DNA from: Pontiella sp. | Lineage (GTDB): Bacteria > Verrucomicrobiota > Kiritimatiellia > Kiritimatiellales > Pontiellaceae | Length of the DNA stretch: 5,643 nucleotides | Direction: 5' to 3' | Assembly: GCA_029935255.1 (NCBI GenBank) | Contig: JAOZKS010000183.1 | Coordinates: 1-5,643 of the forward strand | Shown: in pieces, positions 1-5,275 of the stretch | Numbering within the stretch: position 1 is the first letter of the stretch | Layout: every line of letters starts with the position of its first letter | Program-made: the position numbers and the translations under genes | Notes under the pieces: generated by a model | What the model saw: only the letters and a program-made list of their open reading frames with translations | What the model was told of the DNA's origin: nothing | The model's database searches: none

Positions 1-54
1 ACCAGGCAAATGCCCCCAACTCTCCTGTCGCCTCTGTTCCCGCCAAAGAAGCCC

Positions 55-133
55 GAAAAAGGTGTCAGAAAAAGGTGTCAGTGTGGACATTTGAAAAAGG
101 TGTCAGTGTGGACATTTGGACATTTGGACATTT
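55..133. repeat. Nested short tandem repeats downstream of hemH
   Basis: A 13-mer, GAAAAAGGTGTCA, occurs at 55-67, 68-80 and 93-105. The last two copies head a perfect 25-bp tandem duplication (68-92 and 93-117). The 25-mer ends in GGACATTT, which is then iterated three times in a row at 110-117, 118-125 and 126-133. A partial inverted copy, TGACACCTTT, lies at 209-218. All of this is read directly from the sequence. The pattern suggests an expanding intergenic repeat, perhaps REP-like, but no transposase is visible and the assignment to a repeat family is inference. Positions 1-54 to its left contain nothing I can identify. Confidence 0.85.
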
Positions 134-272
134 TCTCCAGTTCAATCTTCCACTCCTTCTCTGTTTCATTCACGGCGTTCTCTATTGGCCCCGAGTCATA
201 TTTCAGGATGACACCTTTCCTTTTCAAGGCAGAATCGCAGAACTCCGATAGTGAAGTATCGCTAACCTTCAT
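78..272 (-). CDS. Doubtful small ORF, 64 aa, no recognised family
   Basis: This frame opens with ATG 25 bases after the hemH stop and runs 64 codons; the same frame is open back to a TAG at 294-296. I do not recognise the product. It is lysine- and glutamate-rich, has no membrane segment or signal peptide, and ends in a short charged stretch (EKEWKIELEKM). The last ~17 residues (MSKCPNVHTDTFFKCPH) are encoded by the tandem repeats at 78-133, so the original 3' end, if there was one, has been replaced or extended by repeat sequence. There is no clear ribosome binding site. It may be the tail of a decayed gene, a small gene co-transcribed with hemH, or a chance frame. A competing plus-strand frame covers the same region and is no better supported. 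Confidence 0.25.
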   Translation of the reverse strand: MKVSDTSLSEFCDSALKRKGVILKYDSGPIENAVNETEKEWKIELEKMSKCPNVHTDTFFKCPH

Positions 273-297
273 GTCATGTGTTTCTTTCCACTTCTAA

Positions 298-1227
298 TCA
301 AACTTTCGGCCAATTCCCCGCATCCTCCATCATCGCCTTCAGGCAGTGGAATGCTGCTGGGGAATCGTTGAGACAGGGGATCATGCGAAACGATTCGCCG
401 CCCGCTTCGAGGAAGATTTCCTTCCCGCGAATTTCAATCTCTTCGAGCGTTTCGAGGCAGTCGCAAAAGAATGAGGGGCAGATGACGGCCAGTTTCTTTT
501 TTCCCTGTGCGGGGAGATTGCGCAGGGTCTCTTCGGTGTAGGGTTCCAGCCACTTCGCGCGGCCGAGACGCGACTGGAATGAAACGCTATAGCGATCTTC
601 TGGAATACCCGCCGCTTCGGTAATTAAGCGAGACGTTTCCATGCAGTTAATTTGGTAATTGGCCGTGCGGGCATCTTTTTCCAGATGCCGTTCCGGCAAG
701 CCGTGGTAGGTAAAGAGCAGATGTTCATCCACATCGGCGAGCGATGCCGCCAGCGGTTCGATGAACGTCGGCTCATCATAAAACGGCGGCGCAACGCGCA
801 AGGGGCTTCGGCCTTTGATCACGGTTTTCACGCCTGCGATGCACGAGCCGGTGGTGGCCATGGCATAGTGCGGGAACATCGGCAACAGGCAAATCTCCTC
901 AACGCCATCCGCCAGCATCCGCTCGACCGCATCCTTGACAGAAGGTTTTCCGCAGGCCATGCACACCTCAACGATCAATCCTTTGGCGAGTTCGGTGCAA
1001 TAATGAACCAGCGGCGATCCATTCTCTGTCCAGATTTTCCTATAGGCCCTGGCCGACTCCGCCGGACGGCGCGGCAGAATGAGCCCGTAAACGAGCAATG
1101 CGCGCTGCAACCACGGCAGGTCGATCACATACGGATCCATCAGAAATTCTTTAAGATACCTCCGCAGCGCCGCCTCTTCCGGTGCATCCGGAGATCCCGT
1201 ATTCATCAATAAAAAGCCACGTTTCAT
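298..1227 (-). CDS. hemH: Ferrochelatase HemH
   Basis: Inserts Fe2+ into protoporphyrin IX to make protoheme, the last step of the pathway, in the cytosol or at the inner face of the membrane. The 309-residue length is close to the usual ~310-340. Visible family features are an N-terminal LLMNTGSPDAP (6-16), the IWTENGSPL segment (65-73), the catalytic histidine H175 in LLFTYHGLPERH (170-181), FQSRLGRAKWLEPYT (217-231) and the conserved glutamate E259 in CDCLETLEEI (255-264). The helix after GSPL appears several residues short, and the common MRYG motif reads MACG (90-93). The start is supported by the usual N-terminal motif beginning at residue 4; the ribosome binding site is weak (GAG 4-6 bases before ATG). 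It is the last gene of the hem series, 87 bases after hemG. Five cysteines lie in the C-terminal 60 residues (C250, C255, C257, C285, C295); whether any binds a cluster cannot be told. Confidence 0.95.
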   Translation of the reverse strand: MKRGFLLMNTGSPDAPEEAALRRYLKEFLMDPYVIDLPWLQRALLVYGLILPRRPAESARAYRKIWTENGSPLVHYCTELAKGLIVEVCMACGKPSVKDAVERMLADGVEEICLLPMFPHYAMATTGSCIAGVKTVIKGRSPLRVAPPFYDEPTFIEPLAASLADVDEHLLFTYHGLPERHLEKDARTANYQINCMETSRLITEAAGIPEDRYSVSFQSRLGRAKWLEPYTEETLRNLPAQGKKKLAVICPSFFCDCLETLEEIEIRGKEIFLEAGGESFRMIPCLNDSPAAFHCLKAMMEDAGNWPKV

Positions 1228-1235
1228 CTACTCTA

Positions 1236-1305
1236 TTTAACCACGGAATACATCGAATACACGGAAACTAGTCGCTTGGTTTCCTCTTCCGTGCATTCCG
1301 TGGTT
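1236..1305. repeat. Imperfect inverted repeat between hemG and hemH
   Basis: AACCACGGAAT at 1239-1249 is the exact reverse complement of ATTCCGTGGTT at 1295-1305. The complementarity resumes farther in: CACGGAA at 1260-1266 pairs with TTCCGTG at 1287-1293, the left arm carrying about nine extra bases. The element fills nearly all of the 87-bp gap and could fold into a bulged hairpin in DNA or in the hem transcript. No U-tract follows either arm on the coding strand, so it does not look like an intrinsic terminator. It resembles the short AACCACGGA-type intergenic repeats seen in several bacterial phyla (family assignment inferred from memory). Confidence 0.75.
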
Positions 1306-1314
1306 GATCTCCTA

Positions 1315-2652
1315 TTATCTAGTGGTTCCGCTAATTTGTTTCGCAACATTGATACCCGAAAGGATGGAGTTTCCGACGGATATGCCGTCGCGGTAGTGGC
1401 CGGCAAAGTGGATGCCGGGATGCTCGGCCTCGATTTTTTTCATTTGGTTCAAATACTTTTCATAGCCGACGACATACTGCGGGATCGCCTTGGGAGCAAC
1501 GCTGAGGCGCTGGTATTCCGGCTCGCCGGAAAGCCCCAGTAGATCCTGCAGATCCTTCAGCACATTCGCGAGCATTTCACCTTCATCCTGCAACGCCTTT
1601 TCCGGAGCCATTGAGCCACCGATAAATACCGTCAGCAACGCCATGCCAACGGGCGCGCGTTCGGGGAAGATCGAAGAGGGGAAGAGTGCTCCCAGCGCAT
1701 ACCGATTTTCAATCTTCGGGATCAGCATGCCGAACCCATTGAGTGGATGCAGGAACTGGTTTTCGTTGAAGCCCAGCGACAAGCTGGCGACGGGCGGGTA
1801 ATCGATTTCCGCAAAGGAGCTGAGATCGAAAGGGACATCAAGCGAGAGCATCGTATGCGTTGGAATAGCCAAGATCGCATCGGTGTATTCCTCGCCGTTA
1901 ATCCGCCAATTTCCATGGTCCAATCGCTGGCAACCTTCAACCGAGGTGTTGAGTCGAACGGCATCGCCCAACTTTACGGCCAACTGCTTCGGAAGCACCT
2001 CCATGCCGTCATCGAAGGTAAACATGCGCGCATCTTTCGAGGCGGTCTCTGCGCGCTTTTTCCGTTTCTTTGCTCCTTTGATGGCCCCCTTAATTAGCGA
2101 ACCATATTCCTGCTCCAGTGCATAAAGTTTCGGAAAGGCGAGGGCCGTGGAAAGCTGGGCGGGATCGCCCGCGTAGACTCCGCCGACAAAGGGATTGATG
2201 GCATAGTCGAGGAATTCCTGTCCCAGGCGCCGCACCACAAAATCGGCCAGGCTTTCGGACTCGTTCGACTTGGATCTGATGAAGGGCTCCCGTAGCAATC
2301 GTAGCTTGGCCTTGCCCGAAAAGGCCTTCGATTTGAACAACGCCGGTGGGGAGGTCGGCAGGGCGATGGGTTTTCCATCGCGGACAATAAAGCGGTTTTG
2401 GGCGGCGGTATTGGCCGGCAGCTTGTTGCCTTCGATCCCGAGGTGGGCAATCAACTTTCCAATATTAGGGTGCGTATCCAGAATTGAATTGGGGCCGCAC
2501 TCCACGAGGAATCCATTCTCGTGCACGGTTTGGATTACCCCGCCCACGCGGTCGGAGGCTTCATAGACCGTGCAGTCCACTCCACGTTCTTTCAGTTCGA
2601 ACGCCGCCGTTAGCCCCGTGATTCCCGCACCGATTATCGCTACCTTTTGCAT
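1315..2652 (-). CDS. hemG: Protoporphyrinogen oxidase, HemY-type flavoprotein
   Basis: An FAD enzyme of the amine-oxidase superfamily that takes six electrons from protoporphyrinogen IX to give protoporphyrin IX, usually membrane-associated and classically using O2. This is the HemY (PgoX) type, not the flavodoxin-like HemG of E. coli; the symbol follows common database use. At 445 residues it has family length. The N-terminal dinucleotide-binding site is GAGITG (8-13), followed by VYEASDRVGGVI (29-40) and ECGPNSIL (51-58). A diagnostic INPFVGGVYAGDP lies at 152-164, YPPVASLSLGF at 285-295, and the C-terminal FAD-binding segment FAGHYRDGISVGNSILSG at 417-434. The ATG places the FAD motif at the expected distance, but no Shine-Dalgarno precedes it (TATCCCC before ATG). 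A CgoX role on coproporphyrinogen is less likely because hemN lies directly upstream and no hemQ is seen. Confidence 0.93.
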   Translation of the reverse strand: MQKVAIIGAGITGLTAAFELKERGVDCTVYEASDRVGGVIQTVHENGFLVECGPNSILDTHPNIGKLIAHLGIEGNKLPANTAAQNRFIVRDGKPIALPTSPPALFKSKAFSGKAKLRLLREPFIRSKSNESESLADFVVRRLGQEFLDYAINPFVGGVYAGDPAQLSTALAFPKLYALEQEYGSLIKGAIKGAKKRKKRAETASKDARMFTFDDGMEVLPKQLAVKLGDAVRLNTSVEGCQRLDHGNWRINGEEYTDAILAIPTHTMLSLDVPFDLSSFAEIDYPPVASLSLGFNENQFLHPLNGFGMLIPKIENRYALGALFPSSIFPERAPVGMALLTVFIGGSMAPEKALQDEGEMLANVLKDLQDLLGLSGEPEYQRLSVAPKAIPQYVVGYEKYLNQMKKIEAEHPGIHFAGHYRDGISVGNSILSGINVAKQISGTTR

Positions 2653-2660
2653 GGGGATAT

Positions 2661-2700
2661 TTTAACCACGAATGGGCGTCAATGGACACCAATAATGTCG
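2661..2700. repeat. Ten-base periodic intergenic repeat between hemN and hemG
   Basis: AAT cores recur exactly every ten bases at 2671-2673, 2681-2683 and 2691-2693 in the series CACGAATGGG, CGTCAATGGA, CACCAATAAT, preceded by TTTAACCACG (2661-2670). The element occupies most of the 56-bp gap. The first ten bases are identical to 1236-1245 in the hemG-hemH gap, and both copies sit eight bases from the next start codon. It resembles degenerate CACGAATGG-type intergenic repeats known in several phyla. That family assignment is inferred; the periodicity is seen. Confidence 0.6.
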
Positions 2701-2708
2701 CAACAGTG

Positions 2709-4058
2709 TTAAACGGTCTGTGAGTAGCGGCCTTTGGGTTGGCCGGATTGGATGGCGGGGTCGAAGCGCATGGCGATGATGCGGACGAAGAGGCGGCCGA
2801 GCGGGGTGACGTGCAGGCCACCGGTTTCGCGGCGGACCAGGCCGTCGGCTTCCAAATCGTCGAGCGAGGCGATATCGGCTTTAAAATATTCCGCGAAGTC
2901 GAGGTCGAGTTGTTCAGAGGCCTGAGCATAATCGATGTAGAGATTGCACATGATATGCATGATCGCGCCGTAGCGGATTTGATCTTCGGCGGTCATCACG
3001 TAGCCGCGCAGGAGTGGAAGCCGCCCGGCATCGAGATCGGCATAGTAGGCCTCGAGCTCCTTTTTATTTTGCAGGTAGCGCCCGTCGACATGCGAGATGG
3101 ACGACATGCCCATGCCGTGGAGATCGACCCCCTTGAGCGTGCTGTAGCCCTGGAAGTTGCGCTGGAGTGTTCCATTGAATAGGGCGGCCGACATTGCGTC
3201 GTCGGGCTTCGCGAAATGGTCCATCCCGATATAGACATAGCCCGCGCCCGTTAGCTTTTCGATGGCGAGTTGGAGGAGTTGGAGTTTGGTTTCCACGTCG
3301 GGCAGCTGTTCTTCAAAGCTTTTCTGGAACGGTTTAATCCAGGGGATGTGGGCATAGCTGTAGACGGCGAAGCGGTCGGGAGAAAGCATTAACACATCGT
3401 CGATGGTTTGGCTGAATGATTCGACGGTTTGACCGGGCAGTCCATAGATAAGATCGAAGTTGATTGATTCCATTCCGCTGTCGCGCAGCCATTGGTTGGC
3501 TTCGGCTACTTTTTCCAGGGGTTGGATGCGGGCGATGGTTTTTTGCACATCGGCATTGGTGTCCTGTACGCCGAGCGAGGCCCGGTTGAAGCCGGCCTTG
3601 CGCAGGGCTCTCACTTTTTCTGGCGTCAGGCCGCGCGGGTCGATCTCGACTCCGGCTTCGATGGTGGAAGCCATGGGAAAGTTTGTACGGATCATTTTGC
3701 CGAGTTGCTCAATCTCTTCGGGTAGCAGGAAGGTCGGGGTTCCGCCTCCGAGTTGGATCTGCACGACATCGGAGCCTTCGGCAATATACTGCGCCCGCAT
3801 TTTGATTTCGCGCTCGAGATAGCCGAGATAGATCGCGCTCTTGCCTTGGTCGCCGGTGACGATGTTGGTGCAGCCGCAGTAGAGGCATTGGCTGGAGCAG
3901 AAGGGGAGGTGGAAGTAGAGGGAAAGAGGGCTTGAGGCTTGGGGCTTGGGGATTGAGGGGGCCTCGGTGAAATGCGTGGCGGGGGGATACGAGGTGTAGC
4001 GCGGGCCCGGTACATTATACTTGCGGAGCTGATCGAGGCGGACGGTAATTTGGCTCAT
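2709..4058 (-). CDS. hemN: Oxygen-independent coproporphyrinogen III dehydrogenase HemN
   Basis: A radical-SAM enzyme that decarboxylates two propionates of coproporphyrinogen III to vinyl groups, giving protoporphyrinogen IX without O2, in the cytosol. At 449 residues it is close to E. coli HemN (457). The iron-sulfur motif is C54-x3-C58-x2-C61, with the HemN-typical fourth cysteine at C63, and Y48 lies six residues before C54 as in E. coli. Other family features are GGGTPT (104-109), EIDPRGLT (138-145), RASLGVQD (159-166), FDLIYGLPGQT (201-211), IGMDHFAKPDD (277-287) and RNFQGYST (300-307). The C63 and GMDHF features separate it from HemW-type heme chaperones. The start ATG overlaps the hemE stop as ATGA, implying translational coupling, and there is no Shine-Dalgarno. 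Residues 36-46 (IPKPQASSPLS) are a low-complexity linker coded by heptamer repeats. Confidence 0.96.
   Translation of the reverse strand: MSQITVRLDQLRKYNVPGPRYTSYPPATHFTEAPSIPKPQASSPLSLYFHLPFCSSQCLYCGCTNIVTGDQGKSAIYLGYLEREIKMRAQYIAEGSDVVQIQLGGGTPTFLLPEEIEQLGKMIRTNFPMASTIEAGVEIDPRGLTPEKVRALRKAGFNRASLGVQDTNADVQKTIARIQPLEKVAEANQWLRDSGMESINFDLIYGLPGQTVESFSQTIDDVLMLSPDRFAVYSYAHIPWIKPFQKSFEEQLPDVETKLQLLQLAIEKLTGAGYVYIGMDHFAKPDDAMSAALFNGTLQRNFQGYSTLKGVDLHGMGMSSISHVDGRYLQNKKELEAYYADLDAGRLPLLRGYVMTAEDQIRYGAIMHIMCNLYIDYAQASEQLDLDFAEYFKADIASLDDLEADGLVRRETGGLHVTPLGRLFVRIIAMRFDPAIQSGQPKGRYSQTV
3930..3957. repeat. Four heptanucleotide tandem units inside hemN
   Basis: On the plus strand the run is GCTTGAG (3930-3936), GCTTGGG (3937-3943), GCTTGGG (3944-3950) and GATTGAG (3951-3957), flanked by further G-rich sequence. 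In hemN it encodes roughly residues 35-44 of the linker before the radical-SAM core, a region that varies among HemN proteins. One unit is not a multiple of three, so gain or loss of a single copy would shift the frame. Confidence 0.7.
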
Positions 4059-5098
4059 TTGAAGTTTTGCACGGTTTTGGTTATGGCCATAATGGCGTTG
4101 ATGTCGGCATTGGGCGGGACACCGTGGCCGAGGTTGAAGATAAAGCCATCGCGTCCGCGCATCTCTTCGAGAATCGTTTGTGTTTCGCCGATGGCGGCTT
4201 CGGGTTCGGCAATCAGCAGGGCGGGGTCGAGGTTGCCTTGAACTGCGACATGAGCGGGGATTTCTTTGCAGACATCGGAGAGGCGGATGCCCCAGTCGAT
4301 GCCGAGTGCGCTGGCTCCGGTCTGCACGACTTTGTTCCAGTTGTGGTGGACATTGCGTGCAAATACAATTGTTGGAACGGTGCCGCCAATGGCCGCGATG
4401 ATCTGCTGCATCCAGCGGCCGGACACCTCCCAGAACTTGTTCGGCGCAAGCGTTCCGCCTTGGCTGTCGAAGAGTTGGATCACATCGGCACCGGCTTCGA
4501 TCTGCGCCTTGAGATAGATGATGGTGGCTTCGGTGATTTTTTCGAGCAGGGCGTGGAAGAGCTTGGGCTCGCTGTAGAGCAAGGCGCGTGAACGGAGGTT
4601 GTCGCGCGAGCTACCGCCTTCGACCATGAAGGAGGCCAGCGTCCAGGGGGAGCCGGCAAAGCCGATGATGGCGCGCTCATCGCCAAGTTCCTTGCGAACC
4701 ACGCGGATGGCTTCGGGGGTGTAGGCAATGTGATCGAGCACACGGGAGGGGTCGAGTTTATCGACATCCGCTTTGGAGTTGAGCGCGAAGTCAACCTTCA
4801 CGCCGCCTTGCTCCAGCAGCTCATAGGGCTGCCCCATGGCCTCGGAGATCACGAGGATATCGGAAAAGATGACGGCGGCGTCGTAGCCAAACCGGCGGAT
4901 GGGCTGGAGGGTGACTTCTGCGGCGAGCTCGGGGTTCTGGACCAATTCGGTAAATTTGTAGCCTTCCTTGAGCGCGCGGTATTCCGGCAACGAGCGCCCG
5001 GCCTGGCGCATCATCCAGATGGGCGGTCGGTCGGTGGATTCGCATTTGCAAGCACGCAGGAAACGGTCGCGATGGGTGATGGATTCTGAATTATTCAT
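4055..5098 (-). CDS. hemE: Uroporphyrinogen decarboxylase HemE
   Basis: Removes four acetate carboxyls from uroporphyrinogen III to give coproporphyrinogen III; a cofactor-free cytosolic TIM-barrel enzyme, usually a dimer. At 347 residues it is the typical length. The first family signature, RPPIWMMRQAGRSLPEYR (24-41), supplies substrate-binding R31 and R35. The key aspartate is D80 in IFSDIL (77-82). The second signature is IGFAGSPWTLASFMVEGG (145-162). S212 (in LFDSQGG) and H325 (in NLGHGVPP) match the human S219 and H339 positions. The residue matching human Y164 is phenylalanine here (F157). The ATG leaves an ordinary short N-terminus before HRDRFLRA, but no Shine-Dalgarno precedes it. 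It is followed by hemN with a 4-base overlap. The region upstream holds a possible promoter, a palindrome and a direct repeat of the start-codon region. Confidence 0.97.
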   Translation of the reverse strand: MNNSESITHRDRFLRACKCESTDRPPIWMMRQAGRSLPEYRALKEGYKFTELVQNPELAAEVTLQPIRRFGYDAAVIFSDILVISEAMGQPYELLEQGGVKVDFALNSKADVDKLDPSRVLDHIAYTPEAIRVVRKELGDERAIIGFAGSPWTLASFMVEGGSSRDNLRSRALLYSEPKLFHALLEKITEATIIYLKAQIEAGADVIQLFDSQGGTLAPNKFWEVSGRWMQQIIAAIGGTVPTIVFARNVHHNWNKVVQTGASALGIDWGIRLSDVCKEIPAHVAVQGNLDPALLIAEPEAAIGETQTILEEMRGRDGFIFNLGHGVPPNADINAIMAITKTVQNFK

Positions 5099-5107
5099 AA
5101 GCGGAAC

Positions 5108-5136
5108 TTTATCGCATACGGGAGGAATGCGATCAA
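5108..5136 (-). promoter_or_regulatory. Possible sigma70-type promoter for hemE-hemN-hemG-hemH
   Basis: On the minus strand TTGATC (5136-5131) is followed after exactly 17 bases by GATAAA (5113-5108); each hexamer matches the consensus at four of six positions. Only nine bases separate the -10-like hexamer from the hemE ATG, so transcription would begin within about three bases of the start codon, giving a nearly leaderless mRNA. That fits the missing Shine-Dalgarno. Two four-of-six matches can arise by chance, so this is suggestive only. Confidence 0.35.
5111..5133. promoter_or_regulatory. Inverted repeat upstream of hemE, possible operator or hairpin
   Basis: ATCGCAT (5111-5117) and ATGCGAT (5127-5133) form a perfect 7-bp inverted repeat around a 9-base centre. 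It covers almost the whole spacer of the possible hemE promoter, which is where a dimeric repressor would be expected to bind. In RNA it could instead fold into a hairpin after the ltaE remnant; without a U-tract it would be a poor terminator. The regulator, if any, is unknown. Confidence 0.4.
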
Positions 5137-5255
5137 TTCATAAGCGGAGGATCCTCGCCGTAGACATCGTCGCCGACCTGGGCCTTGGCGATCACCGCCC
5201 GCATGGACGAGGGGGGGGTGGTTACGGTGTCGCTACGAAGGTCGATGATTCCCAT
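5133..5255 (-). pseudogene. ltaE: Threonine aldolase remnant, N-terminal ~36 residues only
   Basis: A 40-codon frame (ATG at 5255-5253, TGA at 5135-5133) reads MGIIDLRSDTVTTPPSSM, then RAVIAKAQVGDDVYGEDP, then PLMN and stop. The IDLRSDTVT.P...M and VGDDVYGEDP motifs are the well-known N-terminus of low-specificity L-threonine aldolase, a PLP enzyme that splits threonine to glycine and acetaldehyde. The full enzyme has roughly 330-350 residues. Here the PLP-binding lysine and about 90% of the protein are absent, and nothing more of it is visible in the window, so the fragment cannot be active. Similarity ends at the 13-bp repeat shared with the hemE start. The reading frame survives an 8-G run on the plus strand (5211-5218). 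It starts 20 bases after the stop of the Rid-like gene, suggesting the two were once an operon. A short leader peptide is an alternative, less likely, reading. Confidence 0.8.
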
Positions 5256-5275
5256 GGCATTGACCCGAAGGGGAG

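Larger units (their letters stand above)
5093..5148. repeat. 13-bp perfect direct repeat spanning the hemE start codon
   Basis: ATTCATAAGCGGA occurs at 5093-5105 and again at 5136-5148, 43 bases apart. On the coding strand this is TCCGCTTATGAAT. The left copy contains the true hemE start codon and the right copy contains a second ATG (5141-5139) followed by AAT and TGA. The right copy sits exactly where similarity to threonine aldolase ends, so the pair probably marks a duplication or deletion junction. Confidence 0.85.

Noticed and set aside
55..133. CRISPR-like array
   Set aside because: Repeat units are 8-25 bp and abut directly with no unique spacers; no cas gene is present.
10..297. Plus-strand frame of 95 codons over the repeat region
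   Set aside because: Much of it is tandem repeat sequence, it ends right at the hemH stop, and the product resembles no family.
652..1212. Long open frame antisense to hemH (186 codons, plus strand)
   Set aside because: It lies wholly opposite a well-supported hemH with clear motifs; the product is arginine-, histidine- and glutamine-rich in the way typical of antisense shadows, with no known motif.
1239..1305. Intrinsic terminator between hemG and hemH
   Set aside because: The arms are far apart, the stem is bulged and no U-tract follows on the coding strand; the gene order also argues for read-through.
4067..4591. Long plus-strand open frame antisense to hemE (174 codons)
   Set aside because: Glycine- and phenylalanine-rich shadow of the hemE codon pattern; hemE has full family signatures on the other strand.
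5211..5218. Run of eight G as a frameshift that broke ltaE
   Set aside because: Counting codons through the run keeps the aldolase frame (T-T-P-P-S-S-M), so the break is at the 13-bp repeat, not here.
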